From: Isoetes taiwanensis
Taxonomy: Eukaryota > Streptophyta > Lycopodiopsida > Isoetales > Isoetaceae
DNA length: 64,000 nt
Direction: 5' to 3'
Assembly (NCBI GenBank): GCA_021234155.1
Contig: JAJEKV010000095.1
Span: forward strand, 933,524 to 997,523
Translations under genes and position numbers: made by a program
Shown: piece after piece, positions 11,663 through 22,689 of the stretch
Numbering within the stretch: the stretch's first letter is position 1
Layout of the letters: every line of letters begins with the position of its first letter
The notes under the pieces: generated by a model
Seen by the model: only the letters and a program-made list of their open reading frames with translations
Database searches by the model: none
What the model was told of the DNA's origin: nothing

Positions 11663-12065
11663 CAGGGAATAAATTACTAATCGTATATTTCTTATTAGCT
11701 AAAATGGCTTTAGCTAAACTTGCTCAATATTAATCCCAAAACTTTCTGTGGTTTAGCTAAACTCTACACATTTTTCCTCTCATACTTTCTAGCATTTAGC
11801 TAAACTAACCCAAATATCATCCCAAAAATTTCTATGGTGTGGCCAACTGAAAATATTAAGCCAAATCACTAAATTCTTTTCAATTGTTTCCACTTATTTT
11901 AGTCATTTTCTTTGTAAAAACATCCTAAAATAATGCTAACTAGCAAAGTCTAAGACTCAAATTAATTCATAATGCTAGAAACAAAACTTCTAATCATATA
12001 TTTCTTATAAACTAGAATGATGTTAGCTAAACTAGCCTGAAATTCATTCTAAAAGTTTCTATGGT
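11663..12065. mobile_element. hAT-like MITE, inverted partial copy
   Basis: It starts CAGGGAATAAATTACTAATCG, the same terminus as the MITE at 7365-7967 but in the opposite orientation, and follows it through the TTTAGCTAAAC-rich interior to about 12065. There it runs into the GATTCC array without its other end. Homology to the insert in the copia element shows the family is multicopy. Confidence 0.8.
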
Positions 12066-14210
12066 TTTCTTCGATTCTTAATGCTTCATAAAGATTCCTC
12101 TAGATTCCTCTAGATTTTTTTAAGATTCCCAAAGATTCTCTAAAGATTTCGCTAGATTCCAAAAGAATACCCCAAGATTCCTCTATATTCTCCAAGATTC
12201 TATCAAGATTCTCCTAGATTCTCAGAGATTCCATTAAGATTCCCATAGATTCTTAAAGATTTTATGAAGATTCCTTTAGATTCTCCTAGATTCCCAAAGA
12301 TTCAAAGATTCTCTAAAGATTCGCCTAGATTTTAAAAGAATACCCCAAGATTCCTCTAGATTCTCCAAGAGTCTATCAAGAGTCTCCTAGATTCTTCTAG
12401 ATTCTCTAAGATTCCATTAAGATTCCTCTAGGTTTTTAAAGATTTTATCAAGATTCCCCTAGATTCCCAAAGAAGTGCTTGAGATTCCTATAGATTCTCT
12501 TGAGATTCCTCTAGTTCCAATAGATTCTACCAAGATTCCCCTAGACTCCCCAAGATTACATCAATTTTCCTTTAGGTTCTTAAAGATTTTATCAAGATTC
12601 CATTAAATTCCCTTACATTCTCAAAGATGCTCTCTATCTAAGATTCTCATGATATTCCTCTGGATTCCCTAAGATCCTATAAAGATTATACTAGGATTCC
12701 CTCAACTTGCCATAGATTCCTTGAAAATCGCACATTCCAAAAAAATTCTTAGTGTTCGATCATGTTGGCTCCAACTGCAACAAAATAGTGTCAAAGCACC
12801 ACTCATTGGAAAGCTCTCGACGAGAGGAATCCAACGGCGTGAGTCCCACCTTCATCCAATCCCTCTACCGCAACCTATGTGCTTTTGAAGGCGATTAAAC
12901 AAAAAGAAGCTTCCTAGAATGTCCACTAATAAATGCTTTGCCACCTCATTACTTCTTTCTATTAATGAGGGTGCCACCTCACCTAAAAAAGTTGATGAGG
13001 TGGCGTAGCTTAAGCCCTTGGATTTTGATGGGGACATGCATGAGTCATGCATGGGGGCATACACCCCATCTGTGAACCGTTGGATCAAAGGGGAAGGCAA
13101 AATCCTAGCCCTTGATTTTTATGGGGAAGGTGCAAGGAAGGTGCCAAAAAGTGAATTTGGTGTAGCAGATCTTAACCGTTAGATCAAAAGGTGAGCATAA
13201 ATCCTAGCCATTAACTTTTTAATATTAAATAAGTTTTTTTTAAAAGGAGATGAGGTGGCACCCTTATTAATTAAAAAAAGTAATGAGGTGTCAAAACATT
13301 TATTAGTGGACATTCTAGGAAGCTTCCTTTTGTTTAATCGTCTTCAAAAGCACGTAGCTTGCGGTAGAAGGGTCGGATGAAGGTGGGGCCTACGCCATTG
13401 GATTCCTCTCGTCGAGAACTTTCCAATGAGTGTGCTTTGACACTATTTTGTCGCAGTTGGAGCCGACATGATCGAACATTAAGAATCTTTTTGGAATGTT
13501 CGAGTTTCAAGGAATCTATGGTAAGTTGAGGGAATCTAGGAGAATCTTTATAGGATCTTAGGAAATCCAGAGGAATATCATGAGAATCTTAGAGAATCTA
13601 TGGGAATCTTAAGAGAGCATCTTTGAGAATGTAAGGGAATCTAAGGGAATCTTGATAAAATCTCTAAGAACCTAGAGGAAACTTGATGGAATCTTGGGGA
13701 ATCTAGGGGAATCTTCATACACTATATGGGAACTAGAGGAATCTTAAGAGAATCTATAGGAATCTCATGTGCTTCTTTGGGAATCTAGGGGAATCTTGAT
13801 AAAATCTTTAAGAACCTAGAAAAATCTTAATGGAATCTTAGAGAATGTAGAAGAATCTATAAAAATCTTGATAGAATCTTAGAGAATCAAGTGGAATCTT
13901 GGGGTATTCTTTTGGAATCTAGGGGAATCTTTAGAGAATATTAGGGAGTCTCAAATGAATCTTTGGGAATCTAGGAGAATCTAAAGGAATCTAAATGAAT
14001 CTATGGGAATCTTAATGGAATCTCATAGAATCTTGATAGAATCTTGGAGAATCTAGAGGAATCTTGGGGTATTTCTCAAGAGAATCTTTGGGAATCTAGG
14101 GAAATCTTCCTAAAAGTTTAGAGAATCTAAGGGAATCTTGATGGAATTTTAGAGAATCTAAGAGAATCTTCATAGGATCTTCGGGCTTTATGCAGTCCCT
14201 CATATTACAA
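12066..14210. repeat. Large foldback (inverted-repeat) element of GATTCC arrays
   Basis: The left arm (12066-12960) is GATTCC/CTAGATTCT units followed by a unique segment (GTTCGATCATGTTGGCTCCAACTGCA ... GAAGCTTCCTAGAATGTCCA). The right arm (13240-14186) holds the reverse complement of both in mirror order (TGGACATTCTAGGAAGCTTCC ... GTTGGAGCCGACATGATCGAAC, then GGAATCTAGGGGAATCT units). About 280 bp separate the arms. The right edge reads GCTTTATGCAGTCCCTCATATTAC, the reverse complement of the left edge of the relative at 34739-34765. No transposase is seen, so this would be a non-autonomous foldback element or an inverted duplication of a satellite. Confidence 0.8.
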
Positions 14211-14797
14211 GCAAAAGGGGCCAAGTTAAGGCGGCTATTGTGGCAGAAGTTGCAGAGTCTTTTACTTGTGTTTGCAGCAGAATTAAATCTTCCATAACAG
14301 GCTATTCTTCAACAAAATCTTTAAATTCCTCAAGGTGTTCTAGTCTTTCTTCTTCCACGCCACCCTCTTCGCCCTGGGGCTCTTTCAATTCCGTCAAGAG
14401 CCAAGATCTGGCAGGTTTAGATATCGAAGATTGAGTGCTGGATTCTTGTGTTTTTTTTGAGGTCTGCAAGCATCACCTTGACAGATTGGTTGAAACAGGG
14501 CCATGGTTTTCAGAGTATAGCAAAAATTTCTGTGTGGAAGCCAAAGACTCAAAACCGATGTCCTGGTCTTTGTTTTTGCACACATTCTCTTCCAATTGTA
14601 CAGTCATAACAAATAATTGAAAAGTGCTATTGAACACAGTTTTTTGCTCGAAAGTATTTATCTTCTAGGAATAGGTCGATTAAATTAAATTATGATTGTA
14701 AACTAGGAGCTATTCTAGGTAACAAGGATTGCATTAAAGTTATTATGTGACATATTTTTCTCAACCATCACTATGTCTCATAGCCCCGTCTTGCCAT
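14211..14797. repeat. Large direct duplication, copy 2 (left part)
   Basis: This stretch matches 2250-2834 except for a few changes (for example a 4-base insertion, ATTG, near 14616). It ends with GCCAT at 14793-14797, where the gypsy element is inserted. The homology resumes at 27994-27999. Confidence 0.95.
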
Positions 14798-16417
14798 TGT
14801 GACGCTCCCTGAACATATACGACCCCCGGCCGTATACATACGGGGACTTTCCCCTCCCATGGCGACCAACTCGCCATGAGCAGGGCCCTCCGTCTATTTC
14901 GGGCCATCTATAATATGATGCCCGAAAGAAGGACACGAAGGGGTCATTCGGCCCACGCCTTCAATGGGGCTCCTACGTCGCGGAAGCGTGAATACAAGGG
15001 TTAGCACACAACATAAATCACATATAAATAGCCACCACTAAGGGTGGCATATCCATCCAAATACCAACGGCAAAGAATATGCATCTAAACCTAGGAAAAC
15101 ACCCCAAAACCATGGTTCTACCCCGGTTCAGACTCCAGTGAGGATCGACTGACAGCTAGGCCTCAAGAGATCAGCAGACCGAATCTTGACATGGCGCTAT
15201 CGGCATAGAACATTGGCTAGGGTTGTCCACTCCATCCGCCCCTCTGTGCACACTTTGCGTGATGGGTCAATTCACGCTATGGCGCCGCTATAGCCTTCCG
15301 GGAGACGCAGGCTCGAGGCATCACCCCGCTGAGCCTACTCCGGGGTTCATGAAGTCCCGGTCCCGATGAGGCAGGGGAAGCGCCCCTTCCTAATCACGGT
15401 GGCTCCATGGGCGAAGCTAGAGAATACGTGCGCATCAGCGACCCCGCATCCGTGCGGACTTACTCGCCCTAAATCTACTCAAAGTGCAAGGTGCTCCATA
15501 CGGATCACACCTTCCCACTGAGGGAGTGTCGGACCCATACCCGCCCCTACGTGGCCAGGCCATCGAGGTCTAGCTTCGCTATAGGAGTCCTGTGAGCCTT
15601 TTATGTTCGTGGCAAGACCCCACCTCCACTTCACCACTTGTGTTCCTTGTCCGGGTGCTAAGCCCATTCATAGCATCTATGACCCGGTGGGCTCTTGTGC
15701 ACAGCCGCATTTAACGGGATAATATAGGGCTCTATCTAGGAGCATACTACAATAAATAGCCTCAGAGGTCTCTACCCCTTAATCCCCATTCCGTGAGTAA
15801 CACTAGGCTAACAACCACCAATCCATCCATTACAAGCAAAACCAAAATCAAAATATATAGAGAACTTACCTTTACAATCAAGGGTTAATTCCTACGAGTA
15901 AAACACAGAGAAACGGACCAACAACCCAAACGGGTGCCCAATGGGGCTATCCTAGAATTCACAACTACACTAGCCACCCACCTGTATTTCGGCCTCGACC
16001 CGTTGTCATTGGGGATCTCCATCTGCTTGGTCTTGGTGTTCAGCTTGTGTGAGATTCAAGGTGGCTTCACCTGGTCACAAGGGTGGGCCTCCACTTTGCT
16101 CAAGGTGAGTTGTGGTTGATATGGGGGTGGTGATCCACCCTATTGAACCCAATTAGCATTACCATGCTAACCAATCGAGGGTGGCCACGTGGCACCTTCC
16201 CAAACCATAATTAACTTAATTATGGTTTTTAAATATTAGTTCCTTAATTATAGGTAATTATTGTTAACAATTAAATTAGCATAGCTAATTTAATCCCTTT
16301 TAAGTGAACCCCCCCTAGGTTCCCATACCCCATGTGGCGTATGTAATGGCATGCGATATCCCTGGTGACGTGTCAACATATTTATACTTATACCGTATAA
16401 ATACTTGGAACGTCACA
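14798..16417 (-). repeat. Gypsy 3' LTR (1620 bp)
   Basis: It begins TGTGACGCTCCCTGAACATATACG and ends TACTTGGAACGTCACA. It matches the LTR at 26360-27993 throughout. The differences are mostly clustered small changes, for example around 15225-15245, 15290-15320 and 15650-15670. Confidence 0.95.
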
Positions 16418-16430
16418 TTCTCCCCTCCTT
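16418..16430 (-). other. Gypsy polypurine tract
   Basis: On the minus strand AAGGAGGGGAGAA directly precedes the TGTGACG start of the 3' LTR, which is the expected position of the plus-strand DNA primer. Confidence 0.85.
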
Positions 16431-17000
16431 AGAAATAATGCTGTCCTCAGCATTGGGGTTAGATACAAATATACTAATGACATTCTGAAGGAAGGTAATT
16501 CCTTATTTCAGAAGGTAATATATTAAAGCTTTGAAGTTTACAACAGTTTAAGCACGAAAAGTGCAATTCACATCCTTATCATAATTAAAAAGTGCAAGGA
16601 CCAAAGTCCAAGATTAACAACAACAGAACATGTAGATGACATAAAGCTTAAGAGATCGGGTCATCAGGAACCCCCTAACATGGACAGGTCACGTACTGCT
16701 CACTGGCCTGCACATGGTAATATATCAGTTTATATAGATGAAATAATTAGGTTGTGGTTGAAGGGTCCACCCCCTATAAGAAAATAAAAGAAAATTTATC
16801 TACAAGGAACTTATCATGCCTATAGTTCGCAGTTCATTGTATGTAAGGAATGGTCGTTCCTATTATAGCCAAGAGGAATGCAGCTATGAACTACATGCTT
16901 TACAAGCAGTTCGCGGTCATGTCGACATTGACAGTACACCACGTCCTAAGGAACACAAAGGTGATCCCATCATCGATAAGCGTTGTTAACTACGATGCAT

Positions 17001-18260
17001 CTACCCCTCTACATATTCTCGGCGAATCAAGTCTTCAAGCTTACCGCCGGGAGCGGGGTTGATAGCATCGTTGATGGTGCGGCCTTGAGATTCGCACATA
17101 AAATCTGGATAGTGCTTCTCAAGGTCTGTTTCCATCACCCACGTAGCATCCTCCACCGGCAAGTGCTTCCACTTGACCAGGTATTGCAACTTTTGAGTCC
17201 TCCGAGTCTGTTTATAAGCCCGGTCAAGGAGAGCTTCAGGCACTATCTCGAGCTGCTCCTCTGTCATTTCGAGGAGGGTTGGGGTTTCCAAAACCTCCTC
17301 TGGATCAGGGGTGTGCTGTTTCAGAAGACTCACATGGAAGACCTTGTGGATCTTCAAACGGGGCGGCAGATCCAAGCGATATGCCTGTTCTCCAATACGC
17401 TCGGTGATTTTGAATGGGCCCGCCCATCTGGGCGCTAACTTCTTGCAGTTACCAATTTTAAGCTTGGCTTGTTTTACCTTAATCTTAAGCCAAACTGATT
17501 CACCCACCTGAAAGACTCGTGGGGTCCTGTGCTTATCGGCTACACTCTTCTGGCGACTGCGTGCAGCCAATAGGTAACCACGAACTTCCTCGACCAGAGC
17601 TTGCATTTCCAAGAGGAGTTGCTGAGAAACCTCCACTTTAGAAACGGGGTTATGCCACGTGTCTGGAGTAAGGCATTGGTAACCATAATTTATCATAAAG
17701 GGAGACATTCTGGAAGATTCCTGTTTCATACTGTTATAGGCAAATTCAACCAGATAAATATAGTCAGCCCATTGGGATTGCTTACTCCACACATAACTTC
17801 GTAGCATATCCTCTATAATACGATTGGTACGCTCTGTCTGACCATCCGTCTGAGGATGATAAGCTGTACTCATGGCAAGCTTGGTTTGGATGGTGGTGAA
17901 GAAATCTTTCCAGAATGCACTTACAAATTTGGGATCCCTGTCAGATACAATGACCCGTGGCATTCCGTGCAACCTGAAGATCTCCTTTGCAAAAAGCAGA
18001 GCAGTATCGAAGGCGGTGTCCGTGGTACGACATGGCAAGAAATGAGCCATTTTCGACAATTTATCGACCACTACCATTAACGCATCATATCCACGGAGAG
18101 TACGTGGAAGGCCCACAATGAAATCCATGGTTATCACCTCCCACTTAACGTTGGGCACATCCAAAGGTTGCAACTCTCCTGGAGTCCTTAATTGTTCGCG
18201 CTTTGGTTCCGCGGGACATACTTGACACACGCTTAATGTACCGGCAATGTCTTTCTTCAT
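17001..18260 (-). CDS. Gypsy integrase with C-terminal chromodomain
   Basis: About 419 residues are open. The segment CQVC (residues 12-15) is the second half of the HHCC zinc finger, whose first half lies upstream across a frame break. The catalytic triad is D46 (ITMDFIVGLP), D107 (VSDRDPKF) and E143 (TDGQTERTNR), with the classical 35-residue D-E spacing. After the GPF/Y-like region (RWAGPFKITERIGEQAYRLDLP) a chromodomain occupies about residues 344-388 (LQYLVKWKHLPVEDATWVME). In chromoviruses this domain steers integration to marked chromatin. This ORF looks intact, unlike the rest of pol. Confidence 0.95.
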   Translation of the reverse strand: MKKDIAGTLSVCQVCPAEPKREQLRTPGELQPLDVPNVKWEVITMDFIVGLPRTLRGYDALMVVVDKLSKMAHFLPCRTTDTAFDTALLFAKEIFRLHGMPRVIVSDRDPKFVSAFWKDFFTTIQTKLAMSTAYHPQTDGQTERTNRIIEDMLRSYVWSKQSQWADYIYLVEFAYNSMKQESSRMSPFMINYGYQCLTPDTWHNPVSKVEVSQQLLLEMQALVEEVRGYLLAARSRQKSVADKHRTPRVFQVGESVWLKIKVKQAKLKIGNCKKLAPRWAGPFKITERIGEQAYRLDLPPRLKIHKVFHVSLLKQHTPDPEEVLETPTLLEMTEEQLEIVPEALLDRAYKQTRRTQKLQYLVKWKHLPVEDATWVMETDLEKHYPDFMCESQGRTINDAINPAPGGKLEDLIRREYVEG

Positions 18261-18357
18261 GGAAGGCCAAAATAACTGGAGCGGATCTTAAAGTAGGTCT
18301 TCATAAAACCCGCATGTCCGGCTATAGGGCTGTTGAAGCGTGTCATGGAGGATTAAC

Positions 18358-19314
18358 TTACGCACCGAAGGAAGTATGAGGTACACACAACTTGTCCTTG
18401 TGATACAACAAATTGCCCTCTTTCTTATATGACCGGAAAGCGTCGCGTTCTTTATCTGTGCGTGCCTCCTTATTAAGACTACTCCAAATTTCAGAGAACT
18501 CAGGATCCGTGGCCAAAGTCTGTTCTATCTGTTTGCCAAACTCACTTGTGAGTGTCGAAATTGCATTACAATGGGTCCGGGTTACCAAGGGATGGCGTGA
18601 TAATGCATCTGCAACCACATTGTGCTTTCCAGGCTTATACATGATCTCAAAATCATATTCCTCGAGAAATTCCATCCATCTCCTCTGACGGAGGTTGAGA
18701 TTGGGTTGGGTGGTTAAATATCGGAGACTTTGGTGATCTGTGTCCAACTGGAATCTTCTACCAAGGAGGTAGTGTCTCCATATTCGCAAAGCGCGAACAA
18801 CAGCTAGCAATTCCTGGTCATGGGTAGGATACCGCTGTTCTGTTTCATTCATCTTCTTTGAATCATATCCCCTCCTGCATTAGAACCCCACCAATGGCAA
18901 TTTTGTTGGCATCTGTGGCCACTAGTTTATCCTTATCAGGATCGGGCAGCGTGAGAACGGGTGCTGAGGTTAAGGCATCCTTAAGCTGCTGGAAACTTCC
19001 CTGAACCTTAGTCTTCCAGTGCTCCATCCAATCCTTCACCTTCTCATGCTTGGTAAGATTTGTAAGAGGGGCTGCAATCCTTGCAAAATCCTTTACAAAT
19101 TTTCGGTAATATCCCCGCTAATCCCAAGAAACCATGGACTTCTGGAGACATTTCTGGAATAGGCCATTCCCTTACGACCTCTATCTTTGCGGGATCTCAG
19201 CAATTCCCTCTGCTGAAATAATATGACCCAAGTAATCAACCTTTGGAGTGGCAAACTTGCACTTAGAGAACTTGGCAAAAAGTCGATGACGCGTCTTAAC
19301 TTTTGTAGAGCCAA
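18358..19314 (-). pseudogene. Gypsy RT C-terminus and RNase H, frame-broken
   Basis: RNase H sequence is clear at 18358-18852 (EQRYPTHDQELLAVVRALRIW, FQLDTDHQSLRYL, GKHNVVADALSRHP). The connection region at 18852-19314 is spread over different frames (LATPKVDYLGHIISAE-like sequence interrupted). At least two frameshifts separate it from the RT part at 19296-20399 and from integrase. Clustered small indels of the kind seen between the two LTRs could be sequence errors. Confidence 0.85.
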
Positions 19315-20399
19315 CTTAAGATGTTTCTCATGCTCTGTAGGGTCTTACTGTAGATGAGAATGTCGTCAAAGAAAATAACAACAAAGTCATCCAAGTATTG
19401 TCGGAAAACATCATTCATCAACCGCATAAATGTTGCGGGGGCATTAGTTAATCCAAAAGGCATAACGGTAAACTCATAATGCCCATATCTAGTGCGAAAA
19501 GCAGATTTATGGATGTCTTCCTCCTTAATTCTTATCTGATGGTATCCTGAGCGAAGATCAATCTTTGAGAAATACTTGGCCCCTTGCAACTGATCCATTA
19601 GATCATCTGCCCTTGGCAAAGCATAGCGATTTTTGATGGTATGCTTGTTGAGTTGCCGATAATCAATACACATTCTCAAGGAGCCGTCCTTTTTCTTCAC
19701 AAAAAGAATAGGGGCGCCAAATGGCGAAACGCTAGGTCGAATAAAACCTAGGTTTAGCAGCTCTTGAAGTTGTTTCTTAAGCTCTGCCAACTCTGGAAGA
19801 CGCATACGGTACGGGGCCTTGCTGGTAGGCTTAGTACCGGGCTCTAAAGCTATCTCACATTCTACCCCTCTGAAAGGAGGAAGCTTCTCAATTTCGTCCG
19901 GGAAGAGATCGCTAAATTCGTGGAGGATACTGGCAATGCCTCGGGGCAAGGTGTTGATTACTTGGTTTTGTTTAGCATCTGACTCAATAGAAGCAAGTCT
20001 GATAACGCAGAGGAGCTTTTGCTTGCGTATAGCTTTATCTAACTGTCGAATGGACATAGACTGGAGGATAGGGTTGAATGGTTCACCTTTTATAGTTACG
20101 CGGGCTCCATTTGCCGCGTTGAAGGTAACTTCTCTCTTCTCGCAGTCTATGTTGGCTTTTGCAGATGCCAAGAATTCCATCCCAACAATGAGGTCGTATT
20201 TGCCAATATCCATTAACTCGGCACCCATAGCAACTGGTGCGCCTGGCAGCTGCATCTTAAGATTGATGCGACGACCATGAGTATGTCTAACCTTACCACT
20301 GGCTAAAGTGACAGGCCTCGGTCGTGACCTCAGGGTTTTTAGCTGTAGGACCTGGGCCATTCTAGGAGAAGCAAAATTATGGGTACTCCCCGTATCCAT
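19296..20399 (-). pseudogene. Gypsy protease and reverse transcriptase
   Basis: It opens with the aspartic protease motif MDTGSTHNF; the Met is internal to a longer ancestral pol frame. Then come LIVGMEFL and the RT with [70 protein letters not shown] and the catalytic box [11 protein letters not shown]. The two essential Asp of the box are present. The frame is lost just after this box, at about 19310. Confidence 0.93.
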
Positions 20400-20415
20400 A
20401 AGAATGATGAAAGGG

Positions 20416-20660
20416 TTACTGTCTACTTGGCCTATGGTGGAAATGACAAAGCAGGTGACTTTTCAAAGATTGCCAGTTTCTATAGCTGCAAGGATATGAG
20501 ACGACCGTGAATGTACTCGGGGCCGCCCTCCTCGGCAGGTAGTGTTGCCTCAAGCTCATCCCGGTCAAGGTGGCCGGCCATGGCCACCGGGGTCCCGGGT
20601 AACATATGGGCAATTTTGCATAAAGTGCCCAGTGCCTCATACACACCTGTAGCATGCCTT
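20416..20660 (-). pseudogene. Gypsy gag zinc knuckle, broken
   Basis: On the minus strand near 20600-20660 a CCHC pattern can be read (ACYRC ... GHFMQNCP), but a shift falls between the second Cys and the His. It lies between gag and protease, exactly where nucleocapsid belongs. Confidence 0.6.
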
Positions 20661-20700
20661 ATCGCGGGCCGGAGCTGTTCTCCGCCTCCTTAGGAATGGA

Positions 20701-21783
20701 TCAGTAAGAGGTTTCGAACGTCCTTGCCAGCATTGGTTTTTCTGGCGTGCTAAAAGCGACTTTCTTCTCCTGGCGACCGTAAGTGCTCTGCTGAGAGGGC
20801 CCCGGGCTTGGAGAGCGGGGTTTGTACGGTGTGGATGGCCGGGGCGCGTAGTAAGTAGCGGTGGCGAATCGAGCCACGGGTATGTCCTCCTCGAGGCTCA
20901 ACGCTTTAGCCTCGGCCTCTGCAACTGATTTCGGATCTATGGCTTTAACCATTCGTTTGATCGAGGGTGCCAATCCCTCAATATAACCCTCCACTGCCCT
21001 TTTCTCATTCATACCGGGTACATACAGCCTTAGGCGCATAAACTCATCCGTGTAGGCCTGTACGGACATACTTTTCTGCTCCAACCTGTAGAAAGTTTGG
21101 ATCTGTTGGCATTTGTGTGCACGGGGCACATAATGCGACTTGAAGGCCTTGGCAAACTTTCTGAATTTGCATCTGCTCCTGTCCAAGTGTTTGGCTCTGG
21201 CATAGCCCTTCCACCATATACGGGCAGCTCCGGTAAGGTTTGTGGTGGCAACCTTTCCGGTATCTCTTTCTGTCATGCCATAAGACCTTCCGAATTCCTT
21301 CATTCCATCCAACCAGGATTCGGCATTCAATCCGCCTCTAGACTTCCCATCAAATTGGGCCAACTTTCTATTCTTCCATATGCTGGTTATAGCCGTATCA
21401 ACCGTCTTGCGGTACTCCTTATCTCGGCGCTTTGTATGGTCGCCAGATGATGCAGATGATTCAGTTGACACTGAAGTGGCAGATTTTGAAGAGGTGGCAG
21501 TGTCTCTGGAGGAGCTCCGTCGGCGTTTAGAGTGGGACCTCTTTCGCATCAGTACAGGACTGGTTCGTGGTGGGGACGGCTGCTGTGCAGGTGGACTAGG
21601 TGGCAACGGAGGTAACTCCGGTGCATCCTGTTGTACATGCTGTGGTGGGTTAGCATGCAAGACATAGGCTTGTAATTCGCCTAACTGTCTTTTCATCAGC
21701 ATCAATTCTTGTTCGGGTGTTAATCGACTTGCATTTGAGGGTGGCTGCCAAGCGGCGTTGCGTGCCCCGTCTATATTAAACAT
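20701..21783 (-). CDS. Gypsy gag
   Basis: About 360 residues. The N-terminal part is Pro-rich and basic/Ser-rich (PPLPPSPPAQQPSPP, KRSHSKRRRSSSRD). Residues ~140-290 form a Ty3-type gag capsid domain (AQFDGKSRGGLNAESWLDGM, LTGAARIWWKGYARAK, FKSHYVPRAHKCQQIQTFYRLEQ, VQAYTDEFMRLRLYVPG). The C-terminus is basic and leads to the broken zinc knuckle. It would form the capsid that packages the RNA. It starts at ATG 21783 and no premature stop is seen. Confidence 0.93.
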   Translation of the reverse strand: MFNIDGARNAAWQPPSNASRLTPEQELMLMKRQLGELQAYVLHANPPQHVQQDAPELPPLPPSPPAQQPSPPRTSPVLMRKRSHSKRRRSSSRDTATSSKSATSVSTESSASSGDHTKRRDKEYRKTVDTAITSIWKNRKLAQFDGKSRGGLNAESWLDGMKEFGRSYGMTERDTGKVATTNLTGAARIWWKGYARAKHLDRSRCKFRKFAKAFKSHYVPRAHKCQQIQTFYRLEQKSMSVQAYTDEFMRLRLYVPGMNEKRAVEGYIEGLAPSIKRMVKAIDPKSVAEAEAKALSLEEDIPVARFATATYYAPRPSTPYKPRSPSPGPSQQSTYGRQEKKVAFSTPEKPMLARTFETSY

Positions 21784-22689
21784 AAGATGATATAAGAAAA
21801 TTTACAAATGACAATAAGTGTCATACAAGATCATTTTAAGTCGCGGTCGAGAAAACAAAGTGAACACGCAAAATCACGGAAAATTTTAATTACAAGAAGC
21901 AACAAAGATTACATTCAAGAGCTTGATACCGACGATAATTATGACTTATAGTTATATGATACATACATGGACTGATCTGAGGCCATTTTCCTAGTCATAG
22001 CGAAGCATAGGAACACACAAAAACCGGAAAATGTGGCTTAAGGGTTTTGCGTGGGATACATGACAAGATAGCGCACACTCTCACGCGGCGACCGACGAGC
22101 TTGTAACGTGCCCAAGCCTGGATAATAACGGGTTGATAATCCCAAGTGGGGCTAATAATAAGACGGTTGAAAAGCCTTCGCAGTGCGTAGAAGATTTGCC
22201 AGAGATGATCATTAGCATCCTCAAAAGCTTCATGTGGGGTCATATTCCAATAATCCCAAGTGCGGGAAAGGGTCCATTTCAGATCATCGTAAGCACGTTC
22301 TCGAAGGAAGTAACTATTTCCATCCCCTTGTCAGGATCATAAGGTTGTTCCGGCACCCTAAGCTCCGCTATCTCATCGTCAACTTCCCGTTCAGGATACT
22401 CGTTGTATCGTTCCCCATAGTCCTGTTCAGGGGGTCCCTATTCATCTCTCCTTATCTGGGATGTTATCCTATCTTCGTATTCCGCCAGCGTTTCTTCTGC
22501 AAAAGGGCGGAATGAGTATATTATACTAACAATTCCAGGAGGCTTAATAACTTGTCATGGAAGAGACTTATTCAAAAATTGTATTGGCATTATGTATTGG
22601 ACTAATACAATAAAGAGAAATCACATCACGAATAATAACCATATTTTAAACAACAGTGATTTCCAAGGCAAAATTCATAACACAATAAT

